Origin: Flammeovirga pacifica
GTDB lineage: Bacteria > Bacteroidota > Bacteroidia > Cytophagales > Flammeovirgaceae
Length of the DNA: 64,000 nt
Direction: 5' to 3'
Assembly (NCBI RefSeq): GCF_000807855.2
Contig: NZ_JRYR02000002.1
Span: forward strand, 124,001-188,000
How positions within the stretch are numbered: position 1 is the first letter of the stretch; the number at the start of each line of letters is the position of its first letter. The notes beneath the pieces are model-generated. The model worked only from the letters and a program-made list of their open reading frames with translations, had not been told where the DNA came from and did no database searches. Both the position numbers and the translations under genes were made by a program. Of the stretch, positions 52,417-62,395 are shown piece by piece.

Positions 52417-53469
52417 ATGGAAAATCTTATAGGTCAACTTCACAAGCAATTAGGAGATGTCAAATGTCAGCATCATCCGAAATATATACAGATTGCAAAG
52501 TCTTTTAAAAACCTGATTAATTTGGGGCATCTACAGGCACATGCTAAAATGCCATCAATTAATGATTTGGTGATGGAACTAGAGTTGTCTAAAGACACCG
52601 TAGAGAAATCATATTCAATTTTAAAGAGAGAAAGTTATATCCTTACACAAAGAGGCAAAGGTACTTTTGTGAACCACGGTTTTGACATCAATGTGCCCAA
52701 GGTACTTTTGATTTTTAATAAAATGAGTGCATCAAAAGAAAAAATATTCAAAGCCTTTTTACAAACATCTGGAGAGCATTTGCAGGTGGATCTTCTTTTG
52801 CATAATTACAGTGTGAAAAGCTTAGAGAGAATTATCGATGAACAAGAAAATAACTATAACTACTTCGTTATTATCCCTATTTTTAAAGATGCAAATGAGG
52901 AGGAAACTAAAAAAGTGATTGAAAGATTACCAGCATCAAAAACTTTATTATTAAATAAGAAACTACCGACCTTACCCAAATTCCAGAGTGTTTATGAAGA
53001 TTTTTCTGAAGATATCTATCAAGTATTATCTAAGAATATTGTCAAACTCTTTAAGTATAATCAATTGGAGTTGATAGCACCTAAAGGGGAAAATAGAATC
53101 TTTAATCAAATTAGATCGGGATTTGTGAGGTGTTGTTTGCATTATGATATCACTTTTAAAGTGTCAAGTGTATATCAAAATGAGGAATTACATGAAAATA
53201 CAGCTTATATTTTAGTAGATGATCAAGATTTAGCCACCATTATTTCTGATTGTAGATCAAAAAAATTAAGGATAGGAGAACAAATAGGGCTAATTTCTTA
53301 TAATGATACTCCCTTAAAAGCGATTTTAGAAGAGGGTATTACTGTGATCACAACCTCTTTTGAAAATATGGGGAAGACCGCTGCTCAACAAATACTACAT
53401 AAAAAATTGGCTAATCATAAAGTAGATTTTAAAATGATACAGCGAGCATCATTTGTTGGAGTAGAATAA
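52417..53469 (+). CDS. GntR-family regulator with LacI-type sensor domain
   Basis: A 350-residue transcription factor from ATG 52417 (a TTG two codons earlier is less likely). N-terminal GntR winged helix-turn-helix, about residues 10-80 (HAKMPSINDLVMELELSKDTVEKSYSILKRES and RGKGTFV). The C-terminal part (about 85-350) has the layout of periplasmic-binding-type effector domains (ILVDDQDLATII, GLISYNDTPLKAIL, ITTSFENMGKTAAQQI), as in Bacteroidota sugar regulators. Divergent from lutABC, so it probably controls it or the rhamnose genes. Effector unknown. Confidence 0.88.
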   Translation: MENLIGQLHKQLGDVKCQHHPKYIQIAKSFKNLINLGHLQAHAKMPSINDLVMELELSKDTVEKSYSILKRESYILTQRGKGTFVNHGFDINVPKVLLIFNKMSASKEKIFKAFLQTSGEHLQVDLLLHNYSVKSLERIIDEQENNYNYFVIIPIFKDANEEETKKVIERLPASKTLLLNKKLPTLPKFQSVYEDFSEDIYQVLSKNIVKLFKYNQLELIAPKGENRIFNQIRSGFVRCCLHYDITFKVSSVYQNEELHENTAYILVDDQDLATIISDCRSKKLRIGEQIGLISYNDTPLKAILEEGITVITTSFENMGKTAAQQILHKKLANHKVDFKMIQRASFVGVE

Positions 53470-53471
53470 CC

Positions 53472-54335
53472 TTAAAAGCTTTCCTGAAACTTAGTGGGAG
53501 TGACACCGGTTTTTTGTTTAAAGAGCCTAGAGAAATAATAGATAGAGTTAAACCCCATTTCAAAAGCCACTTCTTTTACTTTTTTCTGTTGACCAGCTAA
53601 TAGTTCTTTGGACTTTAAGATTTTTAAGTTTAGATGATATTGTAAAGGAGCCAACCCGGTATATTCCTTAAATGTTTTTCGGAAGTAGGAATAAGAAACA
53701 TTATTTTCCATGCAAAATTGCTTGAAGTCTATTTCAACATAGAGTTCTTCTTGCATCTTTTGTTTGGCGAGCTCTACGATTTTTTCGCCTTGGCCTAAAT
53801 CGTTTCTTTTTTTTGTAAACTGAATGATATATCCAATGATTTGTAAGATGATGCCCGCTCCAATTTTTTGAAAACCAATTTCTTGCTTCTGCACACTCTC
53901 AAAAAGTTGATGATACAGTTGAGTAATTTTAGAAGATGCCCCTAATAAGATACCTTTAGTTTGATCAAAAGCTTCTTGTTGTTGTACTGTTTCCATCCAA
54001 TGACCATTAAAGCCAATATAATATTCGGTCCAACCTGTTTTAGTAGAAGGTTGGTATCTATGCCACTCATTTGGTCTAAGAAAAATAAGACTTCCTTTTT
54101 TTATCTCATATTGATCTTCTTTCGTCTCAAGAATCCCTTCTCCTTCCACAATATAAAGTAACTGATATTCATGCAGCACACGCCCCTTTTCCCATTTAAA
54201 AAAATACCCTGTAGGGTGTTGAGGATCAGGATAGGTAGCGTTAGGATAAGTTTGCGCTTTACCGATCACATGAATATATAAACCCCAGTCTATATCCTCC
54301 TCACTTGGTATCAAATAGTTATTAAAATTGTCCAT
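53472..54335 (-). CDS. AraC-family regulator with cupin sensor, likely rhamnose-responsive
   Basis: A 287-residue regulator. N-terminal cupin-like arm (about 25-150: YFFKWEKGRVLHEYQLLYIVEGEG, GSLIFLRPNEWHRYQPS) and C-terminal pair of AraC helix-turn-helix motifs (about 190-287: FCMENNVSYSYFRKTFKEYTG and VAFEMGFNSIYYFSRLFKQKTGVTP). It lies divergent from rhaA with 124 bases between starts, as AraC-type RhaR lies near rhamnose genes in Bacteroides. I infer that rhamnose is the effector. The gene ends 2 bases from the end of the GntR gene, converging. Confidence 0.88.
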   Translation of the reverse strand: MDNFNNYLIPSEEDIDWGLYIHVIGKAQTYPNATYPDPQHPTGYFFKWEKGRVLHEYQLLYIVEGEGILETKEDQYEIKKGSLIFLRPNEWHRYQPSTKTGWTEYYIGFNGHWMETVQQQEAFDQTKGILLGASSKITQLYHQLFESVQKQEIGFQKIGAGIILQIIGYIIQFTKKRNDLGQGEKIVELAKQKMQEELYVEIDFKQFCMENNVSYSYFRKTFKEYTGLAPLQYHLNLKILKSKELLAGQQKKVKEVAFEMGFNSIYYFSRLFKQKTGVTPTKFQESF

Positions 54336-54459
54336 ATATCAAATATATAAGTATATAACTAATATTTCAAATATCATTTTGTGCAAATCAATTCTCAATT
54401 TGTGTATTTATTGTATTATGTACATTTATTTCCTTTGTAAAAGACAAATTAAAGTAGAC

Positions 54460-55737
54460 ATGAGCAATCAGACAATTTTAGAATCGTATAATCTAGCGAA
54501 ATCTGCCTATGCTAAATTAGGTGTAGACACAGACAAAGTACTAGAACAATTGAATAATCTTTCAATCTCTTTACACTGCTGGCAAACAGATGATGTAGGA
54601 GGTTTTGAAACGAAAGCCACATCTATGGGTGGTGGTATTCAAGTGACAGGTAACTATCCAGGCAAAGCCAACAGTATCGAAGAAATGAGAGCTGACTTAG
54701 AGAAAGTATTATCACTTCTTCCTGGTAAGCACAAACTAAATCTTCATGCTATTTATGGCGAATTTAACGGAGAGATGGTAGATAGAGATCAAATCGAGGT
54801 TAAACACTTCCAAGGTTGGATCGACTGGGCTAAAAAGAACAATGTAGGTATTGATTTTAATGCTTCTTGTTTTTCTCATCCTTATGCTGAAGATGGATTT
54901 ACTTTATCTAGTAAAGATCCTAAAATTAGAAACTTCTGGATTGAGCATGTAAAAAGATGTAGAGAAATTTCTAACGAAATTGGTAAACAACTTGGTGAAC
55001 CATGTATCCATAACACTTGGATTCCTGATGGTTCTAAAGATACTTGTGTTGATCGTCTAGGTCATCGTGTATTGTTAAAAGAAGCTTTAGACGAAATCTT
55101 AGAGACCAAATATGATACAGCAAATATGAAAGATGCTGTAGAAAGTAAATTATTTGGTATTGGTAGTGAGTCAATGGTAGTAGGTTCTTATGATTTCTAC
55201 CTTGGTTATGCGATCAAAAATAATACACTTATTTGTTTGGATAATGGTCACTTCCATCCAACAGAGCAAGTAGGTGATAAAATTTCATCAGTATTACAAT
55301 TTGTTGATGAGATCTTATTACACATGACAAGAGGTGTACGTTGGGATTCTGATCACGTAGTAACGCTAAATGATGAATCTCTTCTTATTGCACAAGAAAT
55401 TGTTCGTTCAGGAGCAATGGATAAAACATATGTAGGATTAGACTTCTTTGATGCTTCTATCAATAGAATTGGTGCCTATATTTCTGGTTGTCGTTCTGCA
55501 AGAAAAGCATTTTTGTTTGCCTTATTAGAGCCAACAGAATTACTTAAATCTTACGAAGATAAAGGCGAAAACTTTGAGAGAATGTTCTTATTAGAGCAAG
55601 CTAAAGCACTTCCTTGGGGTGCAGTGTGGGATTACTATTGTTTAAAACAATCTACGTCTCTTGATAGTGATGTAATTGAAGTAGTACAGGATTACGAAAA
55701 AACACATCTTTTACACAGAGGTGAAGTTTTAGTATAA
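54460..55737 (+). CDS. rhaA: L-rhamnose isomerase
   Basis: A 425-residue cytosolic isomerase (L-rhamnose to L-rhamnulose), close to E. coli RhaA over the whole length: SLHCWQTDDVGGFE, GGIQVTGNYPGKA, LNLHAIYGEF, FNASCFSHPYAEDGFTLS, VESKLFGIGSE, CLDNGHFHPTE (metal ligands), WDSDHVV and LDFFDASINRI. I choose ATG 54460: the longer frame from 54328 adds 44 residues unlike the family and would overlap the regulator gene. It is 15 bases upstream of rhamnulokinase. The aldolase that completes the pathway is not in this window. Confidence 0.95.
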   Translation: MSNQTILESYNLAKSAYAKLGVDTDKVLEQLNNLSISLHCWQTDDVGGFETKATSMGGGIQVTGNYPGKANSIEEMRADLEKVLSLLPGKHKLNLHAIYGEFNGEMVDRDQIEVKHFQGWIDWAKKNNVGIDFNASCFSHPYAEDGFTLSSKDPKIRNFWIEHVKRCREISNEIGKQLGEPCIHNTWIPDGSKDTCVDRLGHRVLLKEALDEILETKYDTANMKDAVESKLFGIGSESMVVGSYDFYLGYAIKNNTLICLDNGHFHPTEQVGDKISSVLQFVDEILLHMTRGVRWDSDHVVTLNDESLLIAQEIVRSGAMDKTYVGLDFFDASINRIGAYISGCRSARKAFLFALLEPTELLKSYEDKGENFERMFLLEQAKALPWGAVWDYYCLKQSTSLDSDVIEVVQDYEKTHLLHRGEVLV

Positions 55738-55752
55738 ACATTCTTAGTAAAG

Positions 55753-57144
55753 ATGAAAGAAGCAATTGCGGTATTTGATATCGGTAAAACAAATAAGAAG
55801 TTGTTGGTTTACGACCAACAACTTCAATTGATAGATCACAAAGAAATTAATCTAAGAGAAATAGCTGACGAAGACGGTTTTCCTACTGAGGATCTTGACT
55901 TATTAGTTATTTGGATGGTGTCTTCTTTAGTAGAGAAGTTGCAATCACCTGATTACAAGATTATTGCTTTGAATTTTTCTTGCTATGGCGCAAGCATAGT
56001 ACATTTAGATAAACAAGGAAATAGGGTAGGTTCTTTTTATAATTACTTAAAAAATACTAGCCCAGAATTCTATCATCAGTTATATAATCAGTACGGAGGT
56101 GTCGATTTATTTTCTGAAAAGACAGCTTCTCCTGTACTTCAATTTTTGAACTCAGGACTGCAATTGTATTGGTTAAAGCATCATAGGAAAAATATTTGGG
56201 AACAGATAAATACTACCTTACACTTTCCTCAATATTTACATTATAAATTTACTAGGAATTTAGCGACAGATATTACATCTGTAGGATGTCATACTTCGTT
56301 ATGGGATTTTCAGAAAGATGATTATCATGATTGGGTAGGTAAAGAAGAATTATCTTTTCCTCCTATGACAAGTAATTATCATGTTGAAGATGTTGAGCCA
56401 GAGATTTCTCAACAATCACTTAAGGTTGGTATTGGTATACATGATAGTACATCTTCTATACAACCTTATATGCACCTAAGTCAAGGTAAACCATTTATTT
56501 TGATTTCAACAGGTACATGGGCCATTAATATGAACCCTTCTTTTAAAGGTGAACTAACATTAAATCAATTGGAAAATGATTGTCTTTCTAATATCAATAC
56601 TGATGGAAGTAAGATTTTATCTTCAAGATTTATGTTAGGTCGTGTACATGATGTGTATTGTGAGAGCATAAGAAAGCATTTCAACGTAAAAGAAGGTTTC
56701 TTTAAATATATTCATTTCGATGAGGAATTAACTAAAGAAGCTTGGCGAAAAGTGGATAATGGAGAGCGCATCATCCAGAATTATAAAGCCTATTCTGAAG
56801 AAGAAGCGGTTATTCATTTTTCAGCTAACGATACTATTGACTCTATTTATCATCAAATGATGTTAGAGTTGACATTAATAGAAATTGAGCAAGTGAAAGA
56901 AATCATGGAAGATGCTATCACTTATGAAAAAATATATATCAGTGGTGGCTTTACAAGGAATAAAATCTTCTGTAAAACAATTGCTACCTATTTTAATGAT
57001 ATTAAAGTAAGTACCTTATCATTAGAAAACACTTCAGCATTAGGAGCTGCATTAATGATCCTTCCAGATCATTGGGACAAGCAACTTAACTGTGAAGAAC
57101 ATGATATAAAAGGCTTTAAAATAGATACAGTTAATACCGTGTAG
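55753..57144 (+). CDS. rhaB: Rhamnulokinase (FGGY family)
   Basis: A 463-residue FGGY-type sugar kinase. N-terminal phosphate-binding loop FDIGKTNKKLLVYD, sugar-binding SCYGASIVHLDKQGN near residue 77, ISTGTWAINM near 255 and ISGGFTRNK near 396. This version with FDIGKTNKK is usual in Bacteroidota rhamnulokinases and makes rhamnulose-1-phosphate. Co-transcribed with rhaA. A terminator follows at 57170. Fuculokinase is the alternative, less likely because the gene before is RhaA. Confidence 0.9.
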   Translation: MKEAIAVFDIGKTNKKLLVYDQQLQLIDHKEINLREIADEDGFPTEDLDLLVIWMVSSLVEKLQSPDYKIIALNFSCYGASIVHLDKQGNRVGSFYNYLKNTSPEFYHQLYNQYGGVDLFSEKTASPVLQFLNSGLQLYWLKHHRKNIWEQINTTLHFPQYLHYKFTRNLATDITSVGCHTSLWDFQKDDYHDWVGKEELSFPPMTSNYHVEDVEPEISQQSLKVGIGIHDSTSSIQPYMHLSQGKPFILISTGTWAINMNPSFKGELTLNQLENDCLSNINTDGSKILSSRFMLGRVHDVYCESIRKHFNVKEGFFKYIHFDEELTKEAWRKVDNGERIIQNYKAYSEEEAVIHFSANDTIDSIYHQMMLELTLIEIEQVKEIMEDAITYEKIYISGGFTRNKIFCKTIATYFNDIKVSTLSLENTSALGAALMILPDHWDKQLNCEEHDIKGFKIDTVNTV

Positions 57145-57169
57145 GTATAATTCATTTCATATTTAGTAT

Positions 57170-57205
57170 ACAACCTTACATGTTAGTGTAGGGTTGTTTT
57201 TTTTT
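57170..57205 (+). terminator. Rho-independent terminator after rhaB
   Basis: An 11-base stem (ACAACCTTACA with TGTAGGGTTGT, one mismatch) and 6-base loop followed by nine T. Confidence 0.88.
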
Positions 57206-57367
57206 GTCAAAATAAAGAGCTACAGCTTTTTTTTAATCTTTAATGAGATCCTTTAAACCACGATTTAATCTATTGATCTTATTCTGATGTCTACTATAGA
57301 ATCAATATGGGAATCTGAATACAACAAGCAAGTATTGGAAGTGAAACTATCTATCATCACCAAAAAC

Positions 57368-57405
57368 AAAAGGCTACTTTACGAATAAAGTAACCTTTCA
57401 TTTTT
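57368..57405. terminator. Hairpin, likely terminator of the minus-strand AraC regulator
   Basis: A 13-base stem (AAAGGCTACTTTA with TAAAGTAACCTTT, one mismatch) with a 4-base loop. It lies 58 bases beyond the regulator stop codon, with A-rich DNA on its left that gives a T-rich tail on the minus strand. Confidence 0.65.
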
Positions 57406-57462
57406 AGAGTTATATTTTGATGTTGACACGATGAAGTGTCAATCCTGATAATAATCTAGAGA

Positions 57463-58569
57463 TTAAGACGCCATTTTCTCTTTTAATTGAGAACGATATT
57501 GTCTAGGAGTCATGCCTGCATGTTTTTTGAAATTAACATAAAAAACAGATTCTGATCTAAAACCACTATCCACCGCAATAGCGAAGTTGGTCATTTTCTT
57601 TTCAGTATCTTCAGCAATTAGAGATTTAGCGTGCTGAACTCTTTTTTCGTTAATGTATTCACTAAATGATTTTCCTAAATGATCATTTAAGAGTTTAGAA
57701 AGAAGGTAAGATTGTATTTCTAATTTTTCTGCTAGACCTTTTTCATTCAACTCAGTTTCTAAATGCACTTGATCTACTTCAATTAAGTGATTCAAACGTT
57801 CTACGTAATATTTATAGATAGAATTTTCTTCTTGTTTCTCTTCAAGTTTAATTTCGATAGTGTTACCAGAAAATGCTTTAGGATATTTCATCACAAAAAA
57901 CATAGTCACTAAGATAATGCTACTGTTAAAAATGATGTAGTTAAACTCAATCATTTTTCTGATAATTTCTTGAGTAGGATTTTCAGAAAGCGGCATTACC
58001 ATAGTATGGTAACTTAGAAGTAATAAAGCAACCCATAAGCTAAGACCAATAAACATCTTCAAAATGTTAGGCCATAATAAGTCTTCTTTTTGCTTATTAT
58101 TAGCAGAAGCTTTAATCAATTTTAATTGCTTATGAATTTTTACAAAGATAAATCCTTTCCATATCACAATCCCAAATAATAAGGTAAGATGAAAAGCAGA
58201 TCCAATAAAATGACTAAAAGTAAATGGTTGGAAAGAGGCGATATATGTAATAGAAGTAATTAGTGCAAGTGCTGCGGGTACAAATATCCAAGCTTTCTTT
58301 TTAGTAAGTGAATTACCAAATAGTTCTGAAATATACCAGAATATTAAACCTGGCAATAAAAAGTCTAAAACGTCTGATAGAAACATAAACTCAGGCATGC
58401 TGTGTTTTAAGTTTGTGAATCTATTTAAATATTGAAGTAATGTATTTACTCCAAGAGTTAAAAAGACTGCAGACAGTATATAGTTAATACGACTTTTTTT
58501 GACAAAACTGATTGCAATAGCTGTTAGAGTACTTTGGACAAAAGACCATAAAAAGAGTATAAGAGCCAT
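57463..58569 (-). CDS. Membrane-anchored AraC-family regulator
   Basis: A 368-residue protein with about seven hydrophobic segments in residues 1-230 and a C-terminal AraC DNA-binding domain (about 265-365: EKLEIQSYLLSKLLNDHLGKSFSEYINEKR and AVDSGFRSESVFYVNFKKHAGMTPRQYR). Such 7TM-AraC fusions are frequent in Cytophagales and Flavobacteriia and are thought to sense a signal at the membrane. It diverges from the large secreted glycosidase at 59145, so it could control that gene, or the whole sulfated-galactan region. Effector unknown. The N-terminal start at MALILF is the first ATG and begins helix 1. Confidence 0.88.
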   Translation of the reverse strand: MALILFLWSFVQSTLTAIAISFVKKSRINYILSAVFLTLGVNTLLQYLNRFTNLKHSMPEFMFLSDVLDFLLPGLIFWYISELFGNSLTKKKAWIFVPAALALITSITYIASFQPFTFSHFIGSAFHLTLLFGIVIWKGFIFVKIHKQLKLIKASANNKQKEDLLWPNILKMFIGLSLWVALLLLSYHTMVMPLSENPTQEIIRKMIEFNYIIFNSSIILVTMFFVMKYPKAFSGNTIEIKLEEKQEENSIYKYYVERLNHLIEVDQVHLETELNEKGLAEKLEIQSYLLSKLLNDHLGKSFSEYINEKRVQHAKSLIAEDTEKKMTNFAIAVDSGFRSESVFYVNFKKHAGMTPRQYRSQLKEKMAS

Positions 58570-59144
58570 ATGTATTAAGATTGTAATTAAAGTTCATTAA
58601 AAAAACAGTTAGTATTGCTTAGTTAGTAAGCAAAAGGACAGATGTAGTTTGTAAAATTCATTTCATAATTAAAGCGTTTAGTGAAGAAAAAAATAAAAAG
58701 TTAGACAAATAATAATTAATAGTTGTATCAAAGTGTAATTGGAAACTGAATAAACGTTCTCTTTACATTTATAAAGGTAGGGATAATCCAATAGTAATCA
58801 AAGTAGTGTGGATTTGTCAATGACAATAAAAAGGAGTGAAATGCATTTTGTCGAGTAGGTGATCAGTGATGTGTCAATAACTGTGTAGTGTTGGAATCTT
58901 CGTTTCTGCGTTGTTATTGAAGGTTATTTGGGTGTTTGATCAGTTTTTTTTGGAAATCCGAAGTTTTGATTATCTATTTAATTTTTTCTCCTATTTTCGA
59001 AATTCGATGAAATTTTATTCTTTATTAAAATCAATCTTGTTCTGATTTATAAAATAGAATACAACCTAATTTTCTGTTTATTTTATTTGTGATGTGATCA
59101 AACTATTCTAGCAAAGTCATCAATATTAATGAAATGAAATAACC
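58570..59144. other. Divergent intergenic region before the Ig-repeat glycosidase
   Basis: A 575-base region, AT-rich towards the right end. No gene, clear repeat or exact TAnnTTTG element with a -33 partner was found. Promoters for both flanking genes must lie here. Confidence 0.5.
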
Positions 59145-62100
59145 ATGAAATATACTTTTTTATACTTATTAATTTTCCAATTTTTTTCGTTGTCTCTATG
59201 GGCACAAATTGATATTACTGGAGAGAAAAATAAAGTGACTATTCTACCTGATATGGCAGGGTATAATAACAATACTACTAATTTAGTAGACCCATGGAGT
59301 AATCAAGGAAGAAGAAATACTTGGGTAGAAAGTAGCTCCCCACTAATACGTTTTCCTGGTGGAACGGTAAGTTCTTATTGGGACCATAGAAACGAAAGGC
59401 TTTTTGGAATGCCCAATGATAATGAAATTGATATTTCTGATGATAACTTAAGGCCATTTGTACAAAGGAAACATGTCATTAATTGGGTGACTACTTTTAG
59501 TAGAGGGTCTAATCCTATGACAGATTTGAAACTTTTGTATGATGAAATGAATGGAGAGACAAACGTAATGTTTGTTTTAAATATGATTACACCCGGTGCC
59601 GATTATTATGAGAAGCTTTGGGGGAGAGAAATTAATCAAAATCCAGAAAGCGCAGATTGGTGGGCAATGATGGACGATAGGTTTGCCAATGCTATGGCTA
59701 TCTTGGAGAAGGCAGAAGCCAATGGTATCCCTGTGAAATATGTAGAATTTGGTAATGAATATTTCTTTGGAATGGGTCCATCAGGATCAGGTCATTCTGG
59801 TGGAGCAGCAGTAGAACCTTATTCTGCAGGTTCATCTAGCGACCGTTCATTAAGAGGAGCATTTCCTGGTGATGGAGTTAGTTATGCAAGCGCTGTAAAC
59901 AACTGGTCTAAAAAGCTAAAAGTAAAATATCCTAATATTAGATTAGCTGCCACAGGTTCTGATGCCAATTCTGATAACCCTTCTAGAAGAAATGATTGGA
60001 ATGAAAAAGTGATTTCAAAATTAGATAGGGAGGTAGTAGATGCTGTTTCTTTTCATATTTATGGAGGTGTTCATGAAGGAGAAGTAAATGGAAGTGGTGC
60101 TGACCTTGCTAAAGCTTTAAAATCTCTTGAAGAAGCTTGGGTATATGATAGCTTAAGATCTAAAATGCCTGAAAATATTGAGTATTGGTTTACAGAATAT
60201 GATGCTTCTAGTAATAAATCTGATGATGGTGAAGGAAGTTGGGGACTTGGTTTAGCAACTTTATTTCAAGCGAATAACTGGATGAAGAACGGCAACCTTG
60301 GTTTGTTAGCCTTTCATCAGTTTGCAGATGGAGGAAGTAATGGTAGATTAACAGGTTTTGGTAGAGCTTACGCCATGTATTCATGGGCTTCTAGATTCTG
60401 TACCGAGGCAGCAAGACTTACTTTAGATGGAGCCAATGACATTGCAGATGGTATTGCTTCCGTTCATGGTTGGAAGTTCTCAAATAATCCTCAAAAAACA
60501 GAAAAGTATTTATTTATCAATTACTCTGGTAGTGAGCAAACGTTACAAATAGATCAAATTGCAGACCTTGTAGGTAGAAATTATCAGATTGCCTCAAGTA
60601 ATTCATTAGGAAGTACTTCAGAGCCTACATTGGCTAACGGACAAATAGATGGTGCTGTTGCTATGCCTGCATTTAGTATTTTAATTGCAGAAACAGCTCC
60701 TGATAATGTATCTGCTACTATCGAAATTCAAATTGAGGGTAAAAAAATCAATAATAATTCAATTATTGAAATAGGTAATCTTACTTTATCTACACAAAAA
60801 ACCATTGATGTAAGTGTCAGTAATAACGGTCAAGAAGATCTTATTTTAGATGATGCTCTTGTGAATATTACTCAGGATACTGATAATGAAATTAGTTTAA
60901 ATTTAGATCAATTGACAAAAGTGATTGGTGCAGGAGAGACGAAAACTTTTGCAATCACAATTGATCCGCTTGTAGAAGGGGATAAGAATTATGGTTTCGA
61001 AATTCTATCAAATTCTATCAATGCCTCCACTATTAATTTTATACTTAAAGCATTTATTGGTGATGTAGAGTATGGTTATGATTTAATGGTGAATGGTTCT
61101 AGTACATCAAATGCTTCAACCATAGATTTAGGTGATTTCACAAATGAGAGTACTGCGATAAAAAGATCAATTGCGATCAAAAACACAGGAAATGAAATCT
61201 TGACCATTGATAAAAGAAACGTCATATTAACTGGAGATACCGATTTTACTATTGGGAATGTCCCTGAAAAAATAAATATCGGAATGACGGATTATATCGA
61301 ATTACTATATAATCCAAATGAATCAGGAGATTTAGCCACTCAATTGGATGTCGTGTTTAATGAAAATGAAGCCGATCCAGTTCAGCTGTCTTTTACTGCA
61401 GCTAAAACAGATATTGAATACACATATGTAGTAGAATACAAGTATAACTCTACGGTGCTTGAAAATTCAGCCACAATAGATTTGGGTGAGTTTGATTATA
61501 ATGGAAATGAAAAGATGGTTTCTATTGAATTGGCGAGTAAAGGAAATGCTCCAATTGTAATTGATCAAAATCAAAGTAAAATTGAAGGAGCATTATACAA
61601 TATTCAAATTTTACCTACGGAGATTGAACCTGGAAGTAAGAAGATATTGATGGTAAGATTTAGGCCATTAAGTTATGGTGATTATGATGCAAAATTAACA
61701 GTGGTTTCTAATGCTGATGAAAACAGCACCATGGTCATCAATCTTACAGCACAAGTCATCAATAAAAATCCGCAATACGAATTACTAGTTGATGACGAGG
61801 TTGTTGGTAATACCTACGATTTTGGTGAGTATGCTGCTGCAGCAGCAGTAAGAACTTTTACGATTCATAACAATGGATTTGTAGATGTCGAAATCGAAAA
61901 GGTCGAATTTACTGATGGAGATAGCGATGATTTTGAGTTAAATACGGATCAATTAAGGTCTGTTATTGCGGCCTCAGAAGAAACAGAGTTTGATATAACA
62001 TTTACTCCTGTTGCCCAAGAAGCGGAAGCGGAAGTAAGCATTTATACAAACCAATCTTCTACACCAAAAAGAATTAAGATAAAGGGTACTTACGATCAAG

Positions 62101-62369
62101 TAACGTCTATTGATAATCAATTAAATAAAATAGATGTATATCCAACAGTATGGAAATCAGGTAGTACGCTACAATTTAAAGTACCTACTGAAAAGATTGG
62201 TGTATCATTATTATCAGTCATCGGTGAAGAAGTTTTAAATATTCAAGGAGATATTAAAACTGTTCAAAAAGCTGTAGAAAATATATCTTATAAACTACCT
62301 AACGGATTGTACATCATCAAAGTACAATCGGGAGTATCTCACATAGCTAAAAGAATTATCAAACAGTGA
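59145..62369 (+). CDS. Large T9SS-secreted clan GH-A-like glycosidase with four Ig-like repeats
   Basis: A 1074-residue secreted protein with signal peptide (ending SLWAQ). The catalytic region (about 25-515) has LIRFPGGTVSSYWDH near residue 69, the acid/base Glu in YVEFGNEYFFGMG near 203 and a second Glu in YWFTEYDASS near 349, a layout shared with the enzyme at 44867. Four Ig-like repeats of about 115 residues, of the ASPM/Hydin type, follow (starting near 525, 640, 755 and 870). Each has TIDLG(D/E)F or similar, ...SIxxxNxGNxxLxID. A T9SS C-terminal domain ends the protein (IDVYPTVWKSGS). Substrate unknown. Sulfatase gene 26 bases downstream suggests a sulfated polysaccharide. Confidence 0.78.
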   Translation: MKYTFLYLLIFQFFSLSLWAQIDITGEKNKVTILPDMAGYNNNTTNLVDPWSNQGRRNTWVESSSPLIRFPGGTVSSYWDHRNERLFGMPNDNEIDISDDNLRPFVQRKHVINWVTTFSRGSNPMTDLKLLYDEMNGETNVMFVLNMITPGADYYEKLWGREINQNPESADWWAMMDDRFANAMAILEKAEANGIPVKYVEFGNEYFFGMGPSGSGHSGGAAVEPYSAGSSSDRSLRGAFPGDGVSYASAVNNWSKKLKVKYPNIRLAATGSDANSDNPSRRNDWNEKVISKLDREVVDAVSFHIYGGVHEGEVNGSGADLAKALKSLEEAWVYDSLRSKMPENIEYWFTEYDASSNKSDDGEGSWGLGLATLFQANNWMKNGNLGLLAFHQFADGGSNGRLTGFGRAYAMYSWASRFCTEAARLTLDGANDIADGIASVHGWKFSNNPQKTEKYLFINYSGSEQTLQIDQIADLVGRNYQIASSNSLGSTSEPTLANGQIDGAVAMPAFSILIAETAPDNVSATIEIQIEGKKINNNSIIEIGNLTLSTQKTIDVSVSNNGQEDLILDDALVNITQDTDNEISLNLDQLTKVIGAGETKTFAITIDPLVEGDKNYGFEILSNSINASTINFILKAFIGDVEYGYDLMVNGSSTSNASTIDLGDFTNESTAIKRSIAIKNTGNEILTIDKRNVILTGDTDFTIGNVPEKINIGMTDYIELLYNPNESGDLATQLDVVFNENEADPVQLSFTAAKTDIEYTYVVEYKYNSTVLENSATIDLGEFDYNGNEKMVSIELASKGNAPIVIDQNQSKIEGALYNIQILPTEIEPGSKKILMVRFRPLSYGDYDAKLTVVSNADENSTMVINLTAQVINKNPQYELLVDDEVVGNTYDFGEYAAAAAVRTFTIHNNGFVDVEIEKVEFTDGDSDDFELNTDQLRSVIAASEETEFDITFTPVAQEAEAEVSIYTNQSSTPKRIKIKGTYDQVTSIDNQLNKIDVYPTVWKSGSTLQFKVPTEKIGVSLLSVIGEEVLNIQGDIKTVQKAVENISYKLPNGLYIIKVQSGVSHIAKRIIKQ

Positions 62370-62395
62370 TAAACCAAAAAAATAACATTACAATT

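Larger units (their letters stand above)
57145..57462. other. Intergenic region between convergent rhaB and AraC regulator genes
   Basis: A 318-base gap with two hairpins (57170-57205 and 57368-57405). A 33-residue plus-strand frame (57287-57388, MSTIESIWESEYNKQ...) overlaps the second hairpin. It has no recognisable family and is probably chance or a gene remnant. Confidence 0.5.

Noticed and set aside
54328-54459. 44-residue N-terminal extension of rhamnose isomerase
   Set aside because: It has no similarity to RhaA, overlaps the divergent regulator gene and is rich in Ile/Tyr as expected from AT-rich noncoding DNA. ATG 54460 fits the family length.
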